Shown here one piece after another: positions 53,787 to 62,400 of a DNA stretch of 64,000 bases. Source of the stretch: Ructibacterium sp965146665 (GTDB taxonomy: Bacteria; Bacillota; Clostridia; Monoglobales; Monoglobaceae); NCBI GenBank assembly GCA_965146665.1, contig CBCTHE010000010.1, positions 79,153-143,152 on the forward strand. The letters are read 5' to 3'. Positions within the stretch are counted from its first letter, which is position 1. Each line of letters opens with the position of its first letter. Position numbers and translations under genes: made by a program. A model generated the notes under the pieces. It saw only the letters and a program-made list of their open reading frames with translations. It made no database searches and was not told where the DNA came from.

Positions 53787-56480
53787 TTACTTATCCTTTA
53801 AGATAACAATAAGATTTGCAACTCCCGTCTTCGCCCTTACAATCACCGTATCATTATAGGAAAGATCGCTACTGCTTCCCCTCTCTACAATCACAGAACC
53901 CTTTGCATTTTCAGCGACTACAAGATAGACTGTACCACTGTTTGTCTGTGCCAGCCAATCGTTTTTTTCGACCTGCGACACATACTCTATTAACGAATTA
54001 TCCCTGTCTATCGCTTTAATCTTGGCATATGCAATAACAGATTCAGCATCAAACCCCGCCCCATTGGCATAGCAAGAAGTATCATTCGTAATTCTCTGTG
54101 GCAAATTAGTTTCGCCCTGATATCTCCAGATAACCTCTATACGGGATATCTCGTCCTGTGAATTCTTCCCAGCTACAATGACATCACCTGGTTGCAAACC
54201 GATCTCCTCCATGGTTACATTTTGGTTCTCATTAACGTAATTTACAGTTGTAGAAGTGAGCCCATTAATATTGGAATTTGAATACAACACCAAACTATTG
54301 ACTGTTTCATCATTATGATTTACTGCTGTACCGTTTTCAGCCACCACATAGATGTCTGAAAATTTTGTAATTTCCGTATTCATATGATAATTAGTCAGAA
54401 CAACGACATTGGCATTTTTTACAGAAAAAGGCTCTCCGGCGTTTGCATATACGATATACTTAAAATCTGGAATATAATGATCATAGTTTCCTGTCCCGTT
54501 ATAGTTAATATAATTATGCCCCGACCGTACCATTGACATTAGATCAAAAACCTGATACTGCTCCAGCTCATTTGCATCTGACGGAACAGAAAACGCCAAC
54601 GCATTTCCCATATAAAAGGTCCCCTGCGCGTCCGCGACCATGCCATTTCTTACCCGAAGCGAATTCCCTTCCGCCAAAATTCGCAGATCCACATCATCAT
54701 TCTCGTTGCTTTTTTGCGGCAACTCTAATTTTTTTATATTTTGTTCTCCATCCATTTTAAATTGAATAGCACCGCCTGCTGCACTCTGCAGCATGTCTAT
54801 CATCTCATCAGCACTGTTTACTTTGTTCGTTTTGTAAACAACGTCATTGATCGTAACTTTATTTTTTATAACACCTGTAACAAATTCACCTTCCGCATTA
54901 AATATTTCAACAAGAATTTGTTGCTTTGCTGTATCCTGCCCAACACGTGCTAAAACGCCAATTTTCCAAGCTGTTTCATCTACCTCCGATTGAACATACG
55001 CAATCCTGCCTAGAAAATCCAAGAAAAATGTATATGTATTGCCTATAGCAGGAAGGCCATACGGATAACCATGAACGTATTGGTATTCCTCTCCATCAAG
55101 AATAGGAATCATCTTTCCGTCCACATTTTTTGTACGATCCAGCGCATATGTATATTTTTCTTCTGAGACATAAACTGTTATTAAAGAGGCATCTGCACTT
55201 TGTGCTACCGTCAAGACCATATCCGGTTTTATATCCTTAAACGAAAAATTACTATTTTTATAAACCACTTTGTGATCGTTTTCGTTTAAATCAAGCGTGA
55301 TTGACTGTGTTAAATCATTATGTGGCTTTTCGACAATTTTACATTCATATGTATCGACACCCATTACAACTATCGTTTTTAAATCAATTATCTTAACGAC
55401 TTCACAACAGTTATCCCCATCATTGTCTATCAATTCAATCCAGCCGTCGTCTGGTATAATCTCCGAGATAGAACCGTATCCCGTGTAACTGATCTGATTA
55501 TAGATAACATCTGCGTCCGTTTCTATTGTTTTTGTTTTCGTTTTCCCGCTATCGACTTGATATGCTATCTGTGTGTTGGTGGTTTGATCCTGCAATATAT
55601 CATCTGATCCTATTTTCAATACTACATTTGCCTTTTTTTCTTCGATATAGTATATCTTCGGCTCACTTACATCAGCATAATAATATTCTACAGAACATCC
55701 CAGCAAATCCGACAAATCTTCAGAAACTGTATATTTCATTCCGTTAATTTCAATCTCATCTTCATCGCTTTTACCAATTTCAGATGCTAATGCTGTATAT
55801 TGATTCGCTGTGACAATCCCTTTGGCGACATAAATATCGTAAAGCTCGTTCATAACAGTCGTATCTTTTGACAACTCATATTCGGCCTTATCATCCATTA
55901 TAGATCTAAGTTTCACAGCTGGCGCCTGCAGCATACCGTCCATAATTACTAAAATGTCATCCATATCCGCTTCCTGGTTCCCTTGATGGCACAAACGTTC
56001 TAAAATATTATGATCCTTTGCTATTAAATAATACCCATTTGGAAACCCTCCTTTCATCTTTGCAATCTTTGAATATCCGGATGCATTTATAAGAAAAGCG
56101 AGCGCTTCATCCACTGTAACATACCTTTCAGGCGAGAATATCATCGAGGCGCTTCCCTCTATCAGCCCTCTCGCATATAATTCTGCTATTTCATTAGAAC
56201 CATCAGAACCTACTGCTACATCTATAAAAGGAGTCTTCATAGCATCTGAGGCTTGAATATTCAAATATTCTACTGTGATTTTTGCCATGTCTCTTCTTGT
56301 TACTTTCTGGTTCTCAAACTGAAAATCTACAATATTAAAAACACCCAACGCCGCGATCTTTTCTGCTAATTTGTGACTGGATGTTTTTCCTTCTGCATAT
56401 GTGGTTATATTTATTACACTCAATACAACGGCACATATAATCGCAAAATAAATAACCCTTTTCACTTTGTTTGCAATCAC
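53787..56480 (-). CDS. S-layer-like SLH protein, first gene of the cargo convoy
   Basis: The 897-residue protein has a signal peptide (MIANKVKRVIYFAIICAVVL), SLH repeats near the N-terminus (about 30-180; VTRRDMAKITVEYLNIQ, then FIDVAVGSDGSNEIAELYAR) and a long Asp/Asn-rich beta region without catalytic motifs. The order of parts and several phrases match the chromosomal SLH protein at 21212, so it is probably an S-layer-type paralogue. I start it at a GTG at 56480 preceded by AGAGGTG; a TTG at 56540 is possible but has no clear ribosome binding site. It is the promoter-proximal gene, facing the divergent AraC regulator. Confidence 0.75.
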   Translation of the reverse strand: MIANKVKRVIYFAIICAVVLSVINITTYAEGKTSSHKLAEKIAALGVFNIVDFQFENQKVTRRDMAKITVEYLNIQASDAMKTPFIDVAVGSDGSNEIAELYARGLIEGSASMIFSPERYVTVDEALAFLINASGYSKIAKMKGGFPNGYYLIAKDHNILERLCHQGNQEADMDDILVIMDGMLQAPAVKLRSIMDDKAEYELSKDTTVMNELYDIYVAKGIVTANQYTALASEIGKSDEDEIEINGMKYTVSEDLSDLLGCSVEYYYADVSEPKIYYIEEKKANVVLKIGSDDILQDQTTNTQIAYQVDSGKTKTKTIETDADVIYNQISYTGYGSISEIIPDDGWIELIDNDGDNCCEVVKIIDLKTIVVMGVDTYECKIVEKPHNDLTQSITLDLNENDHKVVYKNSNFSFKDIKPDMVLTVAQSADASLITVYVSEEKYTYALDRTKNVDGKMIPILDGEEYQYVHGYPYGLPAIGNTYTFFLDFLGRIAYVQSEVDETAWKIGVLARVGQDTAKQQILVEIFNAEGEFVTGVIKNKVTINDVVYKTNKVNSADEMIDMLQSAAGGAIQFKMDGEQNIKKLELPQKSNENDDVDLRILAEGNSLRVRNGMVADAQGTFYMGNALAFSVPSDANELEQYQVFDLMSMVRSGHNYINYNGTGNYDHYIPDFKYIVYANAGEPFSVKNANVVVLTNYHMNTEITKFSDIYVVAENGTAVNHNDETVNSLVLYSNSNINGLTSTTVNYVNENQNVTMEEIGLQPGDVIVAGKNSQDEISRIEVIWRYQGETNLPQRITNDTSCYANGAGFDAESVIAYAKIKAIDRDNSLIEYVSQVEKNDWLAQTNSGTVYLVVAENAKGSVIVERGSSSDLSYNDTVIVRAKTGVANLIVILKDK

Positions 56481-56599
56481 TTTTTTCACCTCTACATCAT
56501 TTAAATTCAAGCTCAATATTTTTTGACTAACAATTACCAATCCGCTTCTTAGCTCTTCGTTTCCTGAAACACATATTTAGTTTGATAACATTATGCGCA

Positions 56600-56768
56600 T
56601 TGACTATTTTTTAAATCCAGAAAACTTTACCAATAGTCAAAAGCACCAATCATATGACTATATTATAACATTTTTTATATTATATTTCTATACTATTCTT
56701 GATAATAACAATGCAATTATTCAACAATTCTTGTCAGCGCTTGCATAGTTGTTATTTTATGATATAAT
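56600..56768. promoter_or_regulatory. Divergent regulatory region of the polysaccharide locus
   Basis: In the 322-base gap, TTGCAT (56741-56746) and TATAAT (56763-56768), spaced by 16 bases, form a plausible plus-strand promoter for the AraC gene. On the minus strand TATAAT (56667-56662) is a good -10 box with no matching -35, as for an activated promoter. An inverted repeat, TTGACTATT (56600-56608) and AATAGTCAA (56632-56640), lies downstream of that -10 box and is a candidate operator. The operator role is inferred. Confidence 0.55.
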
Positions 56769-56802
56769 TATGACATCATAATGAAAAAGGGACTAGTTTG
56801 AT

Positions 56803-57627
56803 ATGAACACAAAAAAAGATTTGCTTACGGAAAAAAACAATGTATTTATGATTGAACAGACAAAGTACAACGGACAGCTACCAATGAACACCTTTCATCA
56901 GCACACTCATTTTGAAATACTATATATAAAAACAGGAAAGAGAACAATCATTTTCGAAAAGTCACAGTTTGTTCTATCTCCAAACAATATTGCCATTATT
57001 GCGCCCGGAACTCTCCATAAAACATACAGTCCAACTCTAGATCCACAAATCCGATATCTGATCAATTTTATGCCTATGCTCTTAGAAGATTTTCAGGAAT
57101 TGTCCTCAATCAATCTTTTGCCCTGTGAGAATTCGCCGTTTCTTGTCTTGCAATTTGACGACAATATAAAAGCCCAGCTTGGATTTTTTATGAATAAATT
57201 AGTAGAATTGTCTACAAATTTGGATGAGAATTTATTTTTAATAAAACTATATCTTTGTACTATAATAGATATTTTAACTTCTCATTCTGTTACTGCTCAA
57301 TTAAAAAAGGGTGGGATCTATGATGAAATTGCCCATTTTATAGAAGAAAATTATCAGGAAAATATAACGCTTGAACTTCTTGCTCATCATTTTAATATTA
57401 ATCCATATAGAATTTCGCGAAATTTTAAAAAAACTATAGGCTTATCTCATATTGAACTTTTGAATAAAACACGTATAGCTCATGCAAAAAGAATGCTAAT
57501 CAATTCAAATAATATTATTGATATAGCATTGAGCAACGGTTTTAATAATCTTACTCATTTCGAACGGGTTTTTAAAAAACATGTTGGTATTACACCATCA
57601 CAATTTATACGTGAGAATTCGAAATAA
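56803..57627 (+). CDS. AraC-family regulator of the polysaccharide locus
   Basis: The 274-residue protein has an N-terminal cupin-like domain (about 15-110; FHQHTHFEILYIKTGKRTII) and a C-terminal AraC double helix-turn-helix (about 165-270). The last helix region reads SNGFNNLTHFERVFKKHVGI, then TPSQFI. Its divergent position opposite the eleven-gene convoy suggests local activation in response to a pectic sugar. It is not closely similar to the AraC protein at 7763. The composition is very A/T-rich, in keeping with the cargo. Confidence 0.92.
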   Translation: MNTKKDLLTEKNNVFMIEQTKYNGQLPMNTFHQHTHFEILYIKTGKRTIIFEKSQFVLSPNNIAIIAPGTLHKTYSPTLDPQIRYLINFMPMLLEDFQELSSINLLPCENSPFLVLQFDDNIKAQLGFFMNKLVELSTNLDENLFLIKLYLCTIIDILTSHSVTAQLKKGGIYDEIAHFIEENYQENITLELLAHHFNINPYRISRNFKKTIGLSHIELLNKTRIAHAKRMLINSNNIIDIALSNGFNNLTHFERVFKKHVGITPSQFIRENSK

Positions 57628-58297
57628 GGTTATTTAACCCTTTATATTTGTCAGGATTTAAGGCAAAACAGATTGCGCTATCTAACATTAACTGAACAAT
57701 TTAGCGTGTGAGAATAATCTTACAGTTATATGCCAAAAGGTTTATTTAAACTGCCAAATTGTATCAAAATTGGAGTGTCAACACAGCACACTCCCGGTTC
57801 CTATGATTTTCATTTGATTGAAAGCAGGTGGAAATTCAGTTCGTTTTGGGATTTATTTACTTTGGACGTTATATAAAATCAGCCGGTTCACAATAGACCC
57901 GAACAGGCCGAGCTGAATCCACTGAGATTAAAGCACACCTGCCCGCTCTTGACATTTATATTTGAGTAAATTCAGCCATCTAAAAATAAAAACGAGTGCT
58001 TATGACTGTCCAACATAAAACAGTAAAGTTCAAAGCAGGCTATCAACTGAGACAAAAACAGTGTGGCAAATTGAATTGCCGTAATGCTTTTGTCATAAAA
58101 CGGGTATTTGATTGATAAACGCCTGTTTGTTGAAGCATTATACCGTACTGGCACAACAGATCAAAAACAAAAGATCGGAAAACGCTGCTTATAGAAGAGA
58201 AAGCGACTCCCTTCTATCAGTTTGCTGTTCAGAACGATTTGGCAAAGCAGATCGCTGAACGGGCAGGAGATTTGGAGGCCTGAAATCTGAAAAAGCG
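57628..58297. other. Gene-free, decayed stretch
   Basis: All six frames are broken by stops. A short plus-strand stretch around 58200-58288 (FAVQNDLAKQIAERAGDLEA) reads like the relic of a helical protein. I cannot assign it. Confidence 0.4.
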
Positions 58298-58564
58298 ATG
58301 ATTCTCAGTTCGCGCGCCTGTAATGAAGATACGGAAATTGCCGATGTAAAGAAAAGTATTGCCGCCATGGAAAAGAATTTGAAACGGCTGACACAGAAGG
58401 AAGAAGAATATGCTGCTGAATTGGATGCCGCCGCTTATGCTGTTCGCAGAATTGAAGGAACAGGCAAAAAAGCGGATTTGGCAGAACTTTCCGAACAGCG
58501 GGCAGTTTTGCAACCGGATACTTGCAGCCTAGGGCAAGTTTCATTTCTTCTGCATCTGGTATAG
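58298..58564 (+). pseudogene. Coiled-coil protein fragment
   Basis: An open frame of 88 residues includes a strongly charged heptad region (VKKSIAAMEKNLKRLTQKEE, then YAAELDAAAYAVRRIEG) typical of a coiled coil. It starts without a clear ribosome binding site and ends with unrelated residues where it runs into the antisense helicase fragment. It is probably the tail of a lost gene, perhaps a mobilisation or recombination protein, but that is a guess. Confidence 0.35.
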
Positions 58565-58880
58565 TTGAATACAGAGGCTGCTGTACGGCAGTACACTCTT
58601 CTGATAACTGAACATCTGGTATTGCTTCAGCATTTCTTGATGCAAAGCCCCAAGGGCGCATCATTTCTCGCGTGATTTTCAGATCACTGTTCCCGCAGAA
58701 TGGACAATGCTTTGTATTTTCTTCCATTAGACCAAACCAGCCACACTCTGTACAAGTGATAACCCGCTTCACATAATTCGGGTCTTCTGTATAGGCGTGC
58801 GCCGGGGTTAGTGCTTGACCATAACGACGTTCACTTCCAGGATAATAGAATCCACCAATCTGATAGGTTCGTTTATCAAC
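58530..58880 (-). pseudogene. Fragment of a DUF1998-type helicase
   Basis: About 115 residues on the minus strand include YVKRVITCTECGWFGLMEEN, a CPFCG zinc-ribbon half and WGFASRNAEAIPDVQLSEEC, a pattern I associate with the C-terminal zinc-binding DUF1998 region of large DEAD/DEAH helicases, some of which act in phage defence. The fragment has no natural start or end. On its 5' side it abuts the plus-strand ATPase fragment, and its 3' side runs into unrelated sequence. It is a relic of former cargo. Confidence 0.6.
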
Positions 58881-58898
58881 AACAATTGCTCTGAAGGT

Positions 58899-59090
58899 TA
58901 TGTTTGCAGAAAAGAACATACAATTTATTGCGGAAGTCAATCTGAAAGCAAAGAACCTCAAAGTGTATCAAGAAAAATATGCACCCGAAATCTCTATCCG
59001 CACTTCAATGGAGGACTATAAAAAAAGAGGATTGGCTTGTGAATCTGCCGCTGTATGCCGTAGGGAATATTACAGAATGCGAAGCATTCT
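58899..59090 (+). pseudogene. Frameshifted C-terminus of a DUF4143 ATPase
   Basis: The plus strand reads EVNLKAKNLKVYQEKYAPEI, then SIRTSMEDYKK, the typical C-terminal nuclease-like end of AAA+ ATPases with DUF4143. The expected continuation EDWLVNLPLYAVGN is present in another frame, so one extra A in the run of seven A near 59023-59029 explains the break. The N-terminal ATPase domain is missing. It is a truncated relic. Confidence 0.65.
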
Positions 59091-59132
59091 AAAAAGTGAT
59101 TATCATTTTTATTCAATCACAGGCTGACTTCA

Positions 59133-59175
59133 TCTAACCGTTTTTCTAACAGGTTTCTAACCAACTTCCCGAAAA
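59133..59175. repeat. Right arm-type repeats of the element
   Basis: TCTAAC-type motifs recur three times (59133, 59143, 59154) in the same orientation as at the left end. The 22-base block 59154-59175 is identical to 28805-28826. The block lies about 140 bases inside attR. Confidence 0.7.
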
Positions 59176-59313
59176 AGGGAAATTTCCGTTTGGCTATGCG
59201 GACTGGGATTTCAGGCCCTTGTTCCCTTGCAGCCCAGTCAGGATGCGGGTTTTAGGCAAACTTGACAATGCGAGATAAACTCCCATAAACCTGCCCAAAA
59301 CCGCTCCGGCGTT

Positions 59314-59359
59314 TCTCCAAAACCGCGTGCCGGGAGTTCGAGTCTCTCTACCCCTGCCA
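59314..59359 (+). repeat. attR: second copy of the tRNA-Trp 3' end
   Basis: The 46 bases equal 28662-28707 exactly, from the anticodon loop through CCA. No upstream half of a tRNA precedes it, so it is not a gene. Directly after it comes the terminator that must originally have followed tRNA-Trp. Confidence 0.93.
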
Positions 59360-59362
59360 AAG

Positions 59363-59397
59363 AAATCCCCGCAGCCATCCATGGCTTGCGGGGATTT
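59363..59397. terminator. Bidirectional terminator at the island boundary
   Basis: AAATCCCCGCAGCC (59363-59376) pairs with GGCTTGCGGGGATTT (59383-59397) with one bulged base, followed by a T-rich tract on the plus strand. It would terminate tRNA-Trp if the element were excised and can also serve the convergent glycoside hydrolase that stops at 59455. Confidence 0.82.
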
Positions 59398-59454
59398 CTT
59401 TTATTTTCATATATCAGAAAACTACGTCTGTTTGTTTTGTTTCTTTCCTGTCTA

Positions 59455-62400
59455 TTACTTTTTAACTTCAAATACTTTACAAGTCCCCAACGGCTGTAAT
59501 GTGTCCGCGTCAAGCAAAAACACCTTGACCGTATCGCCTGCCTCCGGAACAATTTCCAGGGTGCATTGCAGCAGCGCCGTTTCCGCTGTATTCTCTGTCT
59601 GTGTCGCCACGCGCTTCAGGCAGCTGCCGTCATATTGCGCAATGACCGCAATCGCCTGCCGCGGCTGTCCGGTTTGCGGCAACGGTACGGTGGCGGTGAG
59701 CGCGCCGGCCGGCAAGGCGCTGCCGCAAACCGTGCCGCCGTCCAGGGTCAGCGCAAACGGCCCCGCTGCGGCGGTCTCTGTTTCGGCGCGCACAATATGG
59801 TAGGTCTCTCCCGGCACAGTATCAAACCGAATGGTATATTCGCCGGAATTCCGCGTACGCCCATAGGATACCTCGACCGCCGCGCCGGACCGGGTGGTTA
59901 CGTTAACCGCCGCGCCGTTCCAGGGATTGACCAATTCCAGAGGCTGCCCCTTCTCGCTTGCGACGTCCACATACGCGGGCAGTTCGCCCGCCGCCCGCTC
60001 GCTGGACAGCAGAAACGCGCCCTTTTCACGAATGTTGGAGAATTTGCCGCCGCGCGCCGCCGGCCACGCGGGAAACACCTTGACGATGCCGCCGTCGCTC
60101 TGGCACATCAAATTATTCATCCCCTCCAGCAGCCCCACCTTTTCCACGCCATGCTGTCCGTCGTAGATATGATAGTTCTTTTTCATTTTGTTGTTTTGGG
60201 CGTTGTCGCTTGGGTCGTTGGCAAGCGCCTTGATGTGCCGGACCAGCGTTTCCGGATCATAGCCCGTACGCGCCGCATGGGCGTAAACCTTTGGAATACT
60301 GTTGGCGTATGTCCAGGTGTTATGATATTCAATGGTGTTGCGGCACACCTCTAAAATCTCGGGGTCGCTGTCAAAGCCCCACAGCTCTCCCGGCTGCACC
60401 AACTCCAGCTGTACCTCCGCGCCGCCAACCGCACCGGGCTTATGCATCGAATAATCATGCTCTGAATAGCCCAAAATCTTCTTTTTAACCGTCTGTCCAT
60501 TTTCGGTGGTCTCGATTTCAAACACATTGTTTTCCGGCCGGACCAGATGGTCGCGGATGTCCGCCCACTGCCCGCGGCGGTCCGCGTCCACCCCCAACTC
60601 TTCGCTCATGTCGATCAGCCGGTCATACAGCCGCAGCAATACCCCCAAATAGCCGGTGGGGTTACAGTCGCGCAGGCTTTCTGTCGCGCCGTCCAGCAGC
60701 ACATACACATAGCCGTCCCCGCCTGTATACTCTGAATATTTTTCCAGATTTTGCAAAGCATATGATACTTTAGTGTTTTTGTCGTCTCTCCCGATGATCC
60801 GCTCCTTGTCGGTCCGCGGCTTCCGCTTTTCCAGCCACTTTTCATAAAACGTCCCCACCGCACGGATCAGCTCATACGGCGTATGTCCGTGCACAGGGGT
60901 GTTCAGCCATTCGGTATCCAAGGTATAATCATAATAATTCATCAGCAATGTCGCGCAAAACCACGCGTCCATCGTCTGCCCGGCATAGCCGACCTCGTTC
61001 TCCTGCTGAAACGGCGTAATTCCCACCGGATAAAGCACGCCGCCCTGAATGCCGCCCTCCAGATCGCCGCCCTTTGCAAGCCGCGCCTCCACGTAGTTGA
61101 TACACTTACTGCCATAGGCCAGCAAGCCAGTATACTGCGCCGGAGTGGACGCACGCTCCAATCCCTTATCCATATATTTCAGCACTTCGTTAACATAGGG
61201 CTCAAAAAAGTCATACATCCGGTTGCTGGACATACTGCCGTACCATGTGGCCTGAAAGTTGTAGTTCAGGTGGAAATTTCCCTGCCAGCGCGGATTGTCA
61301 GAGGTGCGCCAAATCCCGTACAGCCCGGGGGCGGTATTGCCCTCCCGCACGGTGGAGCCGAAAATATACTGCTGTCCGTAGTAAATGCGGTTGAGGTCCG
61401 CATCCTGAAAATCCACCCAGGACAGCTGATAATACTCTCTCCACCACTGCAAATGCGCCTGATGCAGCTGTTCGACGTCGCTTGGCGAATCGATGTTTCT
61501 CAGGGTCTCCACTGCCATTTGATAGGCTTCTCCCTCTGCGCCGTCCGGCGCGGTTACGTCCGTACTGCCGCCTACCCCTTCAATGGCCGTCGCAATGGTC
61601 ACGGTTTCTCCCGCCGGAAGCGCAACCTGCAATTCCCCCATGTTGCCGGCCGCCGAGGCATCTAATACCTCTCCGTCAACGACCCGGGATGCAATGACCG
61701 CCTCGCTGATAAATTTCACTTTGTCTTTGTCTTCGACTTTCTCGATATCGTCATTGGTTTTACGCGACGCCCATACGGTTTTCCCGTCGAGCACACCGGA
61801 ATAGGTCTTACATTTAGCCGCTGCCGCGCTGTTCGCAATACTGCCGTACGGCTGTACAATCAGCACGGTATCCGCGGCGGATTGTGAGGTCACCGTCGTC
61901 ACCATCACGTTATCGGTGGCTGACAGCCAGCTCGTGACGGACACGGGATCGACACCCAGTTCCGTCTGGGTGCGGATTTCCGCGCGCGCAATATCCATTT
62001 CCTCGCAGTACCCTCCCGCGGCCGCCGTCTGCACAGCGGCGTTTTCAGTCATCTCCCCATTGTTGTAAAGCTGAAATTTAATCACCCGCGCACGGTCGCC
62101 CTTTTCAGCCTGCTGGTCCTTACCTCCCGCCGGGATATACAGCCGCACATACCGCGCGGTCACCGGCTCCTTCAGCAGGCGGTCGGTCTGTCCGGCCGTA
62201 TTGCCCGTGACTTCGTCCACCGATGTCCAGTCGCTGCCGTTTTCGCTGACCTGGAGTTTGTATTGCCTGGTTGTAAATTTGAGATATGACGCTGTACTCT
62301 TGCCATCTGCTTCCAGCTTCCGAAGAAAATACTCCAGCCCGGTATGCGCCACCACCCAGCGGTCAAAGGTGCGCGCCTGTCCCAAGTCCACCTTTAACCA

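Larger units (their letters stand above)
28662..59359. mobile_element. tRNA-Trp-integrated element carrying a polysaccharide-utilisation locus
   Basis: The boundaries are the 46-base direct repeats. Excision between them would remove 30,652 bases and leave an intact tRNA-Trp followed by the terminator at 59363-59397. Recombination genes are at the left end (28842-31175), an apparently non-coding region follows (31176-32774), the carbohydrate cargo is at 32897-57627, and decayed fragments occupy the right end. The cargo is visibly richer in A and T than the flanks. I find no conjugation, replication or phage structural genes, so it appears to be a genomic island or a mobilisable element that depends on others. 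Confidence 0.9.

Noticed and set aside
59314..59359. Second tRNA-Trp gene
   Set aside because: Only the 3' part from the anticodon loop is present. The acceptor 5' strand, D-arm and 5' anticodon stem are missing, so it is an attachment-site copy.
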